Shown one piece after another: positions 51,399 through 64,000 of a stretch of DNA of 64,000 nucleotides. The stretch is from Whitmania pigra (Eukaryota; Annelida; Clitellata; Hirudinida; Haemopidae). Under the pieces are notes generated by a model. It did not search any database. It was not told where the DNA came from and worked only from the letters and a program-made list of their open reading frames with translations. The position numbers were made by a program, and so were the translations under genes. The stretch is from contig JAJTWR010000021.1 in the NCBI GenBank assembly GCA_021613335.1, positions 3,685,001 to 3,749,000 on the forward strand, written 5' to 3'. How positions within the stretch are numbered: position 1 is the stretch's first letter; every line of letters begins with the position of its first letter.

Positions 51399-53290
51399 CG
51401 CCCGCGGGATATGAATGTGTTCGAATAAATAATTCGAACGGAATTTATATAGCGCCTCTCAGAACGATCTTTCCGCGTACGCCTCACCTTTGGACTACGC
51501 CCAGGGCAAGAATCAACCTTTGCCCCACTTTCCGTGAGATGAAATATTAGAGAACCATTACCCAATCCATCCACTAGACCACCCACCTCTTCAACCTATC
51601 CACTCAATATTCTCCCCATTCATTTCTTTAGCACTTTCTACAAACAGTCTTTCTCTTTTAATTTTCCAGAAATCCACAGAAAGGAAAACGAAATCATAAC
51701 GTTGTCGTCCGATTAGGTGCGAAAGTCATAACGTCACGGTCCGATTCACCTACGACGTCGAATCCAGCAGTACGTCGTGTCACGTGGTGTCTTTCCACGA
51801 CCATCTGGAAAATAATTCTTTTCACTTCTGCTCTAACGCTCCGTTCTTCCAGTCCTGGCAACGGGATTGATAAGGGAGGATGAATCTGAGTGGGTTGTGA
51901 TCGGACTGGAAACATCTGCCGTTGAGTAGAACTGGGGAGAATAATTGGTGAGTAATTCACCTGAGTGGGGTGCGCGTGAGTAGATTTGAGTAGGATGTGG
52001 GTGACTTGATTTGAGTGTAATGTAGGCGAGTAGTTTGGAAATGAGTTCTGATGGTTGGGTGGCTAGCTGGATGAATGAGTGGGTAGATGGATGGGAAAAG
52101 AAACACTCTAGTCGATCTCGATCCAGGAGTGGGGAGCCTTTGATTAAGGGAAAACAAAATATTTTTCTCTCCATTGGAACATTGCAAATGAGGAACGTGT
52201 ATGGGTTTTTTCAAACGACGTACGATTAGCCGGATCCTTCATTCGACCTCCTCCTTCGCTTCTGTTTTTCTCCGACCTTCCATCTTTCGCTTCCGTCTTC
52301 TCTTCTCCCTTCCGTCATTCCATCCTTTCCTTCAGTAGTTCTTCTCCTACCTTTCGTTCTATCCATATCCAGATTCTTGCATTTTTCTTCATCTCCAGCT
52401 CCATCTCGCGAGAACAGTTTTGGGCGCAGACGAATTTTCATCACGCTCTCCACAACCACGGTGACCATGGTAGCGAGCTAAAAATATTTCTATGTACTTG
52501 TGGTTCAGAGGCGAATGTGAATGAAGAGGAAAGATAAAATGGAAACACCATGGAGATGTTGGGGTTTTGGAATGATTGTAGATGGCATCTAATTCTGACG
52601 GGCTGTTTGTGGGGGTGGCGCGGACGGGGAAAACCCGGAGAAAGTGATTTACTGGGTACTGGGCAGAGCCATTGAAATTTTTAGTGTCAACATTATTATT
52701 CTCGAATCGTCACAAACGTCAGTGTGGCGATTATTATTAATATTTATTACTAATCCAAGCACCTCTCAAAGCCGTAGTCATTACTAAACTCGCCATCCTG
52801 GGGTTTTGACATCCTCGCAATTGCCGTGGCAGAGGCACCGACAACAAAAGGGGACATTCGGAGGCTTAAAAATAATAAGATTCTCCTCAACTTAACCGGG
52901 AACAACTTGGAATTTTTCTTTTTTGTTGAATATTTTTATTTTCACTCGAAAATCTTTTTTTTACGAGGTGCGGTAAAAGGAGAGGTGTCCATCTGACTTG
53001 ACTCTTTCTCGGGTTTTCACTCTGTCCACTTGTTCACTCATTTTATTCTACCCACTCTACTCAACCCATTATTCTTGCCAACTCATCACTCTATCATCTC
53101 ATCCATTCCATCCACCCACCCATTCAATCAGTACCCTCAATCCACTCTCATGACCAACGAATCACGCTTCACGCAATCGGCCCTCAGCCCCTCCACACCC
53201 CATGCCCCACTCAAAAACGTCCTCTGGGTAGAATGTCTCCCCCCTCTTTTCCTGTCCCTCGTCAGCTCGAATTGTTCTCCTTGTCGGGCG
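50296..53290. other. Gene-free, AT-rich and repeat-bearing stretch
   Basis: Contains an AT-palindromic tract (50560-50650), an (ATT)n array (51363-51399) next to a possible SINE 3' end (minus strand GGCGCTATATAAATTC at about 51446), and purine/pyrimidine-rich 52.2-52.4 kb sequence. Open frames of 60-110 codons show no domain. Confidence 0.5.
51363..51545 (-). repeat. Possible SINE with GCGCTATATAAA tail
   Basis: On the minus strand a moderately GC-rich block ends GAGGCGCTATATAAATTC and runs on towards an (AAT)n tail. The same word GGCGCTATATAAA recurs at about 59120 on the plus strand, in a different context. Shared tails of this kind suggest retroposed copies; family not identified. Confidence 0.35.
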
Positions 53291-53490
53291 TTAAATTAAT
53301 ATTTTAAAGGAAAGAGACCGCCTTAAAACACGCCTCTTGCTGCGCATGCGTACTTCGTACGTCTTTCCGCCTGCCGACTCCACCATAAATGATGCATAGA
53401 CTCCCGGTTGAACGTTCCCCCAGGCCTGGGATGGTGGTGCTGGTTTGGGGTAGGGGTAGATGGTGGCTTTGGGGTTGCTGGGCAAAATTG
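53291..53490 (-). CDS. Candidate last exon of an unknown gene
   Basis: Open frame of about 60 codons after a pyrimidine-rich acceptor (TTTTGCCCAG|CAACCCC), ending TTTAAAATATTAATTTAA. The peptide has NPKATIYPYPKPAPP, then QPGVYASFMVESAGGKTYEV and RMRSKRRVLRR. This is non-repetitive with plausible codon use, unlike neighbouring frames. No upstream partner exon was found on the minus strand and I recognise no family. Confidence 0.28.
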
Positions 53491-53599
53491 ATGCTAGGTG
53501 GGTGATAGTTACGGGGATTAAGTAAATGTAAATAAAGTTCGTTCATAAAGGTAATAAGCATAGCACCAGTTGCACTTTCTGTTACTTATTTTTATGGCG

Positions 53600-53690
53600 C
53601 TCCTTTCTAAGGGCGCATACGGCAGTTCAAGCTGGGTTTCGAACGCGACACATTAGGACTGCTTCCATTACCGCCACACGCAGAATGCAA
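53600..53690 (-). repeat. tRNA-like A/B box unit (possible SINE head)
   Basis: Minus strand: TGGCGGTAATGG (A-box-like) followed about 32 nt later by CGTTCGAAACC (B-box-like). The arms do not fold into a tRNA. A similar TTTCGAACACG word occurs near 58435. Possible tRNA-derived retroposon. Confidence 0.3.
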
Positions 53691-54307
53691 ACTTCTGCAT
53701 TGAATATGGGACGAAGTGACTGTTCTAATTATTGCCGTCAACGTCGTCGTCATCGCCATGATCATTTATTATGTACACTACTACCATTATGAAGGCGTGG
53801 GTGCTTAACCCACTTAGGGGTACTGGGTGGAATTTGGGTGGACGATGGAATGGAGGGAATGAAGATGAGGATGTTTGAAAATATTTGAAGGTACAAAATA
53901 TTTCTATGGGTGGCTCATAATGCGCGCTTTTATTACATAATTTAATTCCACTGTCGTATTTTGTGTACCAATCCGATATTTTATAAAAAAAAATCGTATT
54001 TTAAGCACAATTTCTGATTATTCTTAGAAGGAGATAACATTTAATTTGGATTTTGTTACAATTTCTTAGAAATTTAAAATTTTATTGAAAAAAATAGCAA
54101 TAAGAAACGACAGGAGTAATTTTAGGCATTTGCCAAGCATTTTATTTTTAGATTATTAAGGCATGATTTATTATTAAATACTGATAAATTCAGGAAATTT
54201 GCTCCCATAATTGACTTCTGATTCAGAGCTTTACTTTGATTAATTCACTTAAAAACAAATATGGATTTAAATAATTGTTAAATGCAAAAATAATCTTGAA
54301 TAAAAAT

Positions 54308-54453
<146 letters not shown>

Positions 54454-54686
54454 CAGCAATTATGATTATTGTAAATAATAATTAAATAAATGAATAAATC
54501 CCGATAAATAAATCATCATCATCATCATCATATAATAATAGAAGAAAATTATTATAAAATATTAAAGTTTATTATTGCAGTTATGTATTATAAATTGACT
54601 CGAAATTCGGGGATCAATATTCTTTGTTATTATCATTTCCAATCGATGTCAACTTTCGCGTTTCATTGTGAAAAGTGCTTTCTTTA

Positions 54687-54786
54687 TGATGATGACGACG
54701 ACGACAACGATGATGATGATGATGATGATGAAGATGATGATGATGATGATGATGAGGATGACGACGACGACGATGATGACGATGAC
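54687..54786. repeat. (GAT)n/(GAC)n array
   Basis: Mixed GAT, GAC and GAA/GAG units; encodes poly-Asp on the plus strand, which I do not take as a gene. Confidence 0.95.
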
Positions 54787-56274
54787 ACCAGGTGGATGGA
54801 ATTGGACGATATAAGAGGAAATTAAGGAGTAGATCTTTGTTAGCCAACGAATGTTCCGCTCCTTATGTAAATGAGGTTCTTCATTTTTTAGATCTTTGCT
54901 TTGTCTTCCACATCCATTTGATCGCTAAAAGCATCGTCATCATAATCACCCTACTGTCTCGTTGTCGTCACACAAACGTCATCGTTATCGTCGTCGTCGT
55001 CATCCCCGCCGTAATTGTCGTCGTCATCAAAACGGAAATCATTGTAATAACGCCATGATGCTGGTGACTGTTAGTTTCACTGAATTGATCGCATGATGAG
55101 GCAATCATTTCTTCCACAACTCCGTATATTAGCTCAGCCATCCGTTCAAATTACTAACTTATTCAGCATCCATCCATTCCTTCATCCACCCATCCATTAA
55201 TCCAACCACCCATTCATCAATCCATCCATCCATCCATCCATCCAGGCGCCTATTAAAGGGGGTGAGGTTACGGGTTCAACCCCCGAAATATCAAAACATA
55301 AAGACATTTTAATTGTAAATTTTCAAATTTTGTTTCTAGAATCGCAAAAAATTCTCAAGTGTATTGCCAAAATTCCTCGGCATTTTAGTCTTATATTCTA
55401 ATGACGTTTATTTTGATTTTGACTATTATTATTATTATTTGGTTTTGTATTATTATCATCATCATCCTCTATTTTTGTTATTATTATCACTTGATTTTGA
55501 TTATGAAAATTAAAGAAAAAGCCTCCCCGACGTAATGATTAACTGGCTACAGGCCTGCATCCATCCATCCAACCCCCTGCTCCCGCTCACCCATCCACCC
55601 ATCCATCCACTCATTCACCACGTGATGTCAACAAACCACAGCAACATAAATTGCTACTTGCAACGTCATTCTCACTCGTGCACAGAAAGAGTCCTGTGAC
55701 ACAGCGCGCGGGGAAATCCGACAAGAAAATTATTATTGCCGATGATGTCACCGCCTCCCCGCTAATGACGTCACGGACTTCTTCATCTCTCGCTCGTCTC
55801 GTCACGGCCGGCGATAATGAGTATTTATTAGGCGCCCGTCGCTTTATTGGATTTCTACATCTATGCTCCTTCATTAACGACAACATGTTTGCACTGGTAA
55901 CGAATCAAGGTGATGATGACGGCGATGGTGATGACGACGATTACGGTGACATTAGTCATGATGATGGTGATGATGATGATGACGACGAACACGATGATGA
56001 TGATGACACGGTGGAGGCAGTATATCAATCCATTTGAGTCAGAGGCGTTGACTGATGCTTCGTCCTGAGTTCATCGAGTGGACGATAATTCCATCAAATG
56101 CCGATACAATTAAGCTTCGACTCCATTAGACCACCCACGTGCAACCCATTAATTTGACCTCTAACTTTCATTCTATTCATCCGTCCATCCATCATCTTTG
56201 TTCATTTATAAGTTTGCTTATCCATTCGTCCGTAATTACGTCTATCCATCTGTTCAATTGTCCATCCATTGACA

Positions 56275-56388
56275 CATCCATCCATCCACCCACCCATCCA
56301 TTCACCCACCCACCCATCCATCCACCCACCCATCCATTCACCCACCCACCCATCCATTCACCCACCCATCCATTCACCCAACCACCCC
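56275..56388. repeat. CATCCA/CACC minisatellite
   Basis: Higher-order repeat of CATCCATTCACCCACCCACC-like units, about 20 bp each, built from CATC/CACC tetramers; roughly five units. Confidence 0.85.
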
Positions 56389-56857
56389 ACACCACTCTTG
56401 TTAGAACCACGTCACTCCAAGGACCATCTACATCAAAACTCCTGTAAATGACCTCATTGACCTAAACAGGAAGACACCAGCTTCCCTCATTATCGCTCAC
56501 ACAATAGTCGGTTTGTTCGTTAGAAATTTTGACAGAAAATTTTAAAATTTAAATTATTGTAATATTATTTTTTCAGATAATTATTTCTCCATAATTTTCC
56601 CAGCCGTCCCGATGCCATTATATAACAAATAAATAAATAAGCGATTATATAAAATTGGCAGGAATTGTAAAAAAGTTGCTGTTATTTTTAAATATAAAAT
56701 AACTAAAAGAATACTTTAATAAATAATGTTTTTCGACGATTCATCTGTTAATAGAAAATAAATTTATTTTGAATAATACATAAATATTTCATTTAAATCA
56801 GTGTTAAATTACCATTTAATCCATAAATTTATAATCCATCATTTAATGGCCAACTTT

Positions 56858-56957
56858 TCATGAAATTAAATTAAAATAAACATAGGATTTTCATAAAATT
56901 AAATTAAAATAAACATGAGATTTTCATAAAATTAAATTAAAATCAACATAAGATTTA
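56858..56957. repeat. 33-bp tandem repeat, three copies
   Basis: Copies start at 56861, 56894 and 56927, each containing AAATTAAATTAAAAT and ending near GATTTTCA. Differences are single bases. Confidence 0.9.
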
Positions 56958-57093
56958 ATTCTTTTCGTGTTTTTGCTTTTTAAACTATCGAGGTAACACT
57001 TTGAGCTCTTGCATAATTCAGGCTTCCTTTGGCTGCTGTGACGTCATTAGATGCGTTAGTGAAGGAGAGAGGAATGAATTGAGTGGGTGGATG

Positions 57094-57275
57094 GGTGAGT
57101 GGGTGATTGAGTGAGTGAGTGAGTGAGTGAGTGAGTGAGTGAGTGAATGAGTGAGTGAATGAGTGAGTGAGTGAGTGAGTGAGTGTGAGTGAGTGAGTGA
57201 GTGAGTGAGTGAGTGAGTGAGTGAGTGAGTGAGTGAGTGAGTGAGTGAGTGAGTGAGTGAGTGAGTGATTGAGTG
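57094..57275. repeat. (GAGT)n array
   Basis: About 45 GAGT units, a few GAAT or TGAGTGTGAG interruptions. Minus frames read THSL repeats and are artefacts. Confidence 0.97.
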
Positions 57276-59277
57276 AACGATCGTATGAACGAACAAAGTA
57301 AACAAACAAGAGGCTATGATTAAATATTTGTTTGATTTGCCGTTCAACGGAAACACGAGTAATGGGAGCTCGTGATGAGCATGATGATCCATTCAAATGA
57401 TTGAACTAACAATAATTGATTGAATTGCCAGTTATATGCTGGAATGATTGATTGGTTGTTGGCCAGCTGTGTGATGATTCATATTTTGATGATTGTTCAA
57501 TCAATCAATCAATTGATTTTATATGTGACCCAAGTGATCGAACGATTGAATCAGGTGTAGATGTAACTAATAAATAATCCTTTAATATTCCTCATTGAGT
57601 AAAATAATTCCATTGTTCGTGATTCGCCACTCCCCAATACGATACCCCTGGTCCACCCCCGACCCCCCTCGGTCTGATATCTCCTCCCTCCCTCTACCCC
57701 CGTAATTCTCTATCGAAACATGTCGCAGAAAAACAACCCGTGACGTCATTTCCGTCGACCTATGGCGAGGAAGGACATAACGTATTAAGACGGATCTTTT
57801 TCTTTTTCTTATTCGGATAAGCGAATAAATAGATGGAATGCTGTTGGATCAACGGATTGGACGTGTGTGGATTGAAGGTGGAGTAGATGAATTGCTGAGT
57901 GAATGAATGAGTGACTTAATGAATTATGAAAGGAGATGATTGGGTCGAGAAGCAGAGATGAATGGTTTCATGAGCGAATATACAGTACACATCGAACAGG
58001 ATGGATGGATTGATGAATTGATAAATGGAAGAATGAATGGATAAATTGATGAATTTTAAGAATGAATTTATGGACTGATGAATTGATGAATGAAATAATG
58101 AATGGATGGATGTGTGAACGGACGAAATGCGTTTTTTTGTTCGAATTGACGTCATCGTCGTCATCGTCGCAGTGGTCACTCAAGCGTGTCCACTCAATCA
58201 TTTCCGGGTTAACGATCCTGAGCTGTTGTTTGACCCACTCCTGTAATCTCCGCAACCCTCACCACCCCGTTTACGATCTCCCTTTTTGTGATTGAGGGAT
58301 GAACTGAGTGAGTGAGTGAATAAATGAATGGTAACAAACGATAGAATGAACGATTGAAGAAAAATACGAACAATTGACTGACCGAAAGTTTGAACGAATG
58401 AATGGAGCACATCGATTCAAAAGTCCAAGACAAGGTTTCGAACACGGCTTCGTCTGTCATCATTCCTAAGATCAATGCTACGAACAGCACAGCAAAACAA
58501 ACTTGATCTCGATCAAGTTGGTGACATGAACCCACTCTACTCTGGGGCATTGCATCTGAGTTGTTGGGTTTGCACATGGATGCAACTCATCGTATCACAA
58601 ATCAGGAACGGGGAGGGAAATTCCGGGTTGGGTACTGGACGGATGGATAGACGGTCGAAGGGGTTGGTCGACTTGACGTGAACCCACTCTACTCTGTGGG
58701 AAATAGTGAATGAGTTACCGAGTTGATGATCGATTGCGTGATGGATGAACGAACAAATGAGTGAAGATGATAGGATAAATAAATGGACGGATGGATTTGA
58801 GAAAGGATGAATTCATGAATGGGTGGATGGATGGATGGATGAATTGCCCTAGAACCGACGAATTGGTTGATTGATGATTGGATGGATCGATCGGTGGGTG
58901 GGTGGATGGAATGGGTTAATGAAGACCTCGAGAAAAATGGTTAACTGGGTGATCGATTAGCTGATTAAGGAGGTAAATGGGTAAATGAGTAACCAATTTT
59001 TACTAACAATACAAAATGCATCAATAATATCAGTATCATCATCTTCAAAAGTCTCTGAAGGCATCAAACACTAGCGTCCCTCGAGATTATCGCTATATGA
59101 ATGCTAAGGAGAATTCTACGGCGCTATATAAACTCAACTATTTCCATATCCCTGACCCCATATCGCAACATCTTATTTCGTCGCCATCTTGGGCGTAAAT
59201 CTAAAGACCCCATGCCTAAGGGATTATACGGATGGACGGGTGGGTGGATGGATGGATGAATGAATGGACAGACAGAT

Positions 59278-59580
59278 GGATGAATGAATGAATGAATGAA
59301 TGAATGAATGAATGAATGATGAATGAATGAATGAATGAATGAATGAATGAATGAATGAATGAATGGATGAATGGATGGATGGATGGATGGATGGATGGAT
59401 GGATGGATGGATGGATGGATGGATGGATGGATGGATGGATGGATGGATGGATGGATGGATGGATGGATGGATGGATGGATGGATGGATGGATGGATGGAT
59501 GGATGGATGGATGGATGGATGGATGGATGGATGGATGGATGGATGGATGGATGGATGGATGGATGGATGGATGGATGGAT
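59278..59580. repeat. (GAAT)n switching to perfect (ATGG)n
   Basis: GAAT units (59278-59362) change within about 10 bp into about 52 perfect ATGG units (59371-59580), the longest pure tetranucleotide tract in the window. Purity implies recent expansion and likely length polymorphism. Confidence 0.98.
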
Positions 59581-59727
59581 TAATAAAAAGCAAAATGGCA
59601 CCGCAGCGCTGGAAAGTTTTCACATGACATCAAGGGTAATTAATGTTTCTCATAAGTGTTTGACCAACTGATATATAACTGTGGCTTTACATATATTGAT
59701 CGATTGCTTAAAGGATTGAAAAGTAGA

Positions 59728-59845
59728 GGGATGGATGGATGGATGATGGATGGATGGATGGATGGATGGATGAATGGATGGATGGATGAATGGATGGATG
59801 GATGGATGAATGGAGGAGGGATGGATGGATGGATGGATGAAGGGA
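59728..59845. repeat. (ATGG)n array, interrupted
   Basis: ATGG units with ATGA and GGAGG interruptions, 150 bp right of the pure array. Confidence 0.95.
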
Positions 59846-60261
59846 TGGAAGTGGAGAGGAGTGAAATGAAATTCCATTAATGAAAGGAGATTGAAAATGG
59901 CGACTTGACAATAACAAGTGAGGATGATGAGTGGGGAAGACATGGAAAGAATCAATGAATGATTGAATGAATGGATGAATAAATGAGTGAGTAAGTGAGT
60001 GGGTGAATGAATGAGTGAGTAAATGAGTGAATGAATGTAGAATGAAAAGCGAACTATTTAAAAAGGAAATAATGAAGGCGAAGGATTAAAAAAAATGAAA
60101 TAATTAAGTATCGTATTAAGTATTTAATTAAGTAACGCTAGTTGAAAAATGGCTAAAAACAGATGCAAGTCGACCAGGAAAACTTTAATTCGTGAAATTC
60201 ATTAAATAATTTAATTAGCGTAACAGCCATAAACTGTCGGTAAATGTGGCTGGATGGACTA

Positions 60262-60352
60262 ATAATGAGACCCGTGCATGGATGTTTGGATGGATGGGTT
60301 GATGGATGGGTTGATGGATGGGTGGATGGATGGGTTGATGGATGGGTTGATG
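60262..60352. repeat. ATGG/GTTG alternating array
   Basis: Repeats of GGATGGGTTGAT, i.e. a 12-bp higher-order unit derived from the ATGG tetramer. Confidence 0.9.
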
Positions 60353-62045
60353 GCTGCATAGATGGACGGATAGGTGGTTGGGTAGAAAATGAATAATTTA
60401 TTTGAAGGTGAATTGACGGACGGACGGACGGATGGATGGGGCGAATAGGAGCCTTGATAGATCGCCAAGTATGGATGACATATGGCCGGACAAACGGATG
60501 GAAAGACCACTAAACGCTTTCATGAACAGATGGATGGATGGTGGAATGAAAGATGACCCCTAAAACATGAAAGAGAGTAAACCAACCAGGTTGTATGAAT
60601 TGATGGATGGCTGGATGAATGAACGAGTGGATGACACGCATCCACGAATGGACGAATGGACGGATAGACGGATGGGTGGCTGGAAGTATGGATGGGTGGG
60701 TTGATGGGAGGACGAGGAGAGATGGCGAATTCCAGGAGACATCTGCTCAAATAAATAATTCCGTGACAATCGGTTAATTTCCAGCCATCGTCACATCCGG
60801 TTCCATTCCTCGTTCGTCTTTGGGCGGATCGATGGTTAAACGGGTGAGTGGATGAGTGGGTAGGCTGGACGGATGGATGGTGAATCGTTGTCCTTAGGTA
60901 TGGATAAAACTTATGAATGAATGCACTTTGATAGCATTAATGTTGCAAGATCGATAGATTGGTGGATGGATGGATTGATGAATTGATGGGTGAATGAATG
61001 ATGGATGGTTGTATGGGCGGATTAGAGGGTTTGTACAAATATATGTGTAAGTGGAAGAAAATAAGGTCACTCATGACTTTTCGTCACGTGGTCTGTTTCG
61101 AAAATGGAGACGAAATTGAATTATAAGTGCTCTGTTGACCGATAATTTGAGTCGCCAGGATGTTCGGAATGGATGGATAAATGAATAAATTAATCAATGG
61201 ATGAATTAAATGTATGGATGAATAAATAAATTAATTAATTAATCAATGGATGAATAAATAAATAAATTAATCAATGGATGAATTAGACGTATGGATGAAA
61301 AGAAGTGGAATAATGTAATGACGCATGCATTGATTCTCGCAATCATGAATTGTCTCCGTCTTTAGTGACAAACAGCTCGACAATTGTACGCCTAATAGAT
61401 GGATGATGCGCCAGTAACATTTTAATCGTTCACCCATTCATTCATTCACCCACCCACCCATCCATCAAACAAATCATCCAACCACTCATCACTCAAAAAA
61501 CAAAAAGACAGACAAATAAACAGACAGATTGAAAGAAGAATAAACGACAGAAACGCCGACCTGAACGAACGAATGTATGAATGAATGAATGAATGAAGGA
61601 ACGTAAGAAGAGACGAGGAAGACAAGTAATGGATGATTCTTTTGTCTCGGGACCCTTCCTTCCTTCCTGTAGATTCGAAAGATTGTAATCGCCGACGTCA
61701 GAGGATGAAATGCTTGGAAAAATTCTCAGAAGGTGGAAATAAGAAAAAAAATGGCGATGACTCACTGCTGGCCCAGGGTCATCTGATGGCGAGATCGACG
61801 GTAGACTACCCTGGAGCACGGTTTCCCAACAGTACTTGGAGCCTCCTCCCTCCCTCCCTCTCCCACCCAAGCCCCCCAATACATTCCACCATCACACCGA
61901 CCACCCACCTGGTGCTCATTTTTATGATTAGGATTCGGTCTGGGACTCAGGATTTTGCAAGTCTCGGTCGATCTTTTGCCCAACCGGACTTCATGATGTC
62001 CCTTGTTGAACGTAGAATGAATAAATTAAGGGGTTGAATAAATTG

Positions 62046-62210
62046 GTGGATGAATAAATTAGTGAATGAATGAGTGAATGAACGGATGAGTGAATGAATG
62101 GATGAGTGAATGAATGGATGAGTGAATGAATGGATGAGTGAATGGATAGATGAGTGAATGAATGGGTGAGTGAATGAGTGGGTGAGTGAATGAATGGGTG
62201 AGGGAATGAA
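62046..62210. repeat. GAAT/GAGT higher-order array
   Basis: A 20-bp unit close to GAATGAATGGATGAGTGAAT repeats about seven times, so the tetramers are organised into a longer period. Confidence 0.9.
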
Positions 62211-62910
62211 AATAAAAACCACAGGAAAGAGAGGAAAGTTTCACCTGCAATGAATCCTCATCTCTAATTCATCAGCAACATGCATGGCATGCTATGCTGG
62301 ACTGTGATAAAGATGAGACGGTTTTTCATGGCGACAACCGATGATAATAACGACGACGATGATGATGATGATGATGTAGATATATTTTTGATGCTGTTGT
62401 GTTACCGCGAATATGAATGCGACGGCTAAAGTTGTTCTCTCCTTCAATGTGATAATATCCTCATACCAGTCTCCCAGAGTCTACCCAGCCACCCATCTAT
62501 CTATCCTCCCATCAATCCACTCATCTATCCACCCACTCACCCACCCACCCAGTATTTCCCGTGGGTAGCAGAGCTGCACTGGTCAGTCGGAGCGTTCGTG
62601 TTTCTTGAGCTACAAGAGTCTTGTATATGCAGATGTAACTGCACCCAGGGGTAAACAGCTTTTTATACTTTCCTTAACTGCTTCTTAACCGCACTTTCAA
62701 ATCTCTCCACTCCCCACCCTAACCCATCCGCCATCCAACCCACCCGACCCACGCAAGTATGTCTCGATTGCCCCCCGGGAACTCCTCAACAAACGACTGC
62801 CTTCGCGGGAGGGCAAACTGGGAAACGTAAATTCAGACGACTTCACTTACAACTTGGGACGATTCGATAAAACAATCGAAGAATAACCAACGGAAGCGTC
62901 AATGGTCGCG

Positions 62911-63114
<204 letters not shown>

Positions 63115-63774
63115 ATTACGATGGTCGTGGTGCTAATGACGGTTGTGGCGGTGATTATCATTTATGTTGGGAATGGTCGTAATGGTGAAAAGTTACCTCT
63201 CATCAGGGCAGAAGGATTGTCCCATCACAGGATTGGTTGAATGAAGATGTACTTGTTTTGATGTTTAGTTATGTTATGGTTGTTGGTAATTATGATGATG
63301 ATGACGATGACGTGGATGATGATGTCAATGACGCTGATTGTGATGACTTGATGAAAGCTTTAATATGTATTTAAAGAGAATTATATTTCATGATAAGATT
63401 GAAACTTGATTGAATTCTCCAATTTGGATCATGAATGTGCGGTTCATTTACATATCATTATGAATCATTATTGCTGGAAATTAATTATTATTTACTGGTT
63501 TTATTGGTTTATTCATAATGAGTTGATTGGATGGATGATAACTAAATCAAAGAATAGAATTGATATGTTACTTGGGTAGCATGAATGAATGAATTAATTA
63601 GCACGTGATCGATTGAATGAATTAATACATGCTTTATTAAATGAATTAGTACATGATCGATTGAATTAATTATAATTTTCCAATGATACTTCTAAAATTT
63701 TGATTTTATATCGTAGTCGTCCATGTCGTCAAGGCAATTCTCGTTGGGATTAATGAGGGTCTGCCATTAATTCA

Positions 63775-63801
63775 TGATGATGATGATGATGATGATGATT
63801 C
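63775..63801. repeat. Short (GAT)n array
   Basis: Nine GAT units; another GAT/GGT patch follows at about 63925-63955. Confidence 0.9.
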
Positions 63802-64000
63802 ATCAACAGGTGAATTAATGCGTCGGTGAATTTGTATTCGTCTTTGGTTGACAGAGTTCAAAATCGAATGCTTCGACACGAATTCCACTTTCACTTTTAT
63901 TTTGAATGTTGCTATGAATTATGATAATGATGATGATGGTGATGGAGACGATGATTATTGTTTTAATATTATTTACCATGATAAAAATTATAATCATCAT

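Noticed and set aside
55245..55300. tRNA-like GGGTTCAACCCCCG word
   Set aside because: B-box-like palindrome only; no A box at the right distance and no foldable arms.
55651..56037. 128-codon plus-strand frame with an Asp-rich end
   Set aside because: The second half is GAT/GAC repeat; the first half has no recognisable domain, and the opposite strand is also open.
56980..57396. THSL-repeat frames of 124-138 codons
   Set aside because: Translation of the GAGT array; no domain, no splice context.
59216..59627. Open frames with HPSI or MDGW repeats on both strands
   Set aside because: Generated by the GGAT/GAAT arrays, open in several frames at once, which a tetranucleotide lacking stops always gives.
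61493..62037. Overlapping frames on both strands near 61.5-62.0 kb
   Set aside because: Both strands open over the same stretch, low-complexity ends, no family match.

Overview
This is a stretch of an animal nuclear genome, read from split genes with GT-AG introns, long AT-rich introns, 3'-UTR style AATAAA signals and very dense microsatellites. An antistasin-type cysteine domain at the left edge, together with clearly metazoan housekeeping and cilium genes, makes an annelid, and most likely a leech (Helobdella-like), the best guess. The species call is an inference from memory of family distribution; nothing was searched.

Genic part, 0.3-42.2 kb. From left to right: the 3' end of an antistasin-domain gene (+); a SAXO1/2-type axonemal microtubule protein (-, 7 exons); a membrane glycerophosphodiester phosphodiesterase of the GDPD1/GDE4 type (+, 9 exons); pelota, the ribosome-rescue factor (-, 13 exons); a small unrecognised coiled-coil protein (-, 4 exons); mitochondrial ribosome recycling factor MRRF (+, 4 exons); a long kindlin/fermitin (-, 13 exons over about 8 kb); a 9-10 kb gene-poor, microsatellite-rich gap; TMEM138 (-, 4 exons); and ARF1 (+, 4 coding exons). 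All exon chains were rebuilt by hand; every one keeps reading frame across each proposed junction. Three neighbouring pairs are divergent (SAXO/GDPD, coiled-coil/MRRF, TMEM138/ARF1). There is no operon logic; what links genes is at most shared promoters. Two are cilium-related (SAXO, TMEM138) and two rescue or recycle ribosomes (pelota, MRRF), which I treat as coincidence.

Repeat part, 42.2-64 kb. I find no convincing complete gene. It holds an orphan signal-peptide first exon, a 78-bp tandem duplication, a 0.5-kb composite microsatellite, two head-to-tail decayed fragments of an R2-like site-specific non-LTR retrotransposon, a decayed pogo/Tigger-like DNA transposon, and then about 13 kb dominated by tetranucleotide (ATGG, GAAT, GAGT) and trinucleotide (AAT, GAT, GAC) arrays. 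Long open frames there (poly-N, poly-D, repeating HPSI or MDGW) are repeat artefacts.

Most interesting points: a kindlin with about 300 extra residues and a serine in place of the conserved glutamine of the integrin-binding QW motif; the paired R2-like fragments, one keeping the PD...D endonuclease core; an orphan secreted-protein first exon; and recurrent non-standard splice sites.
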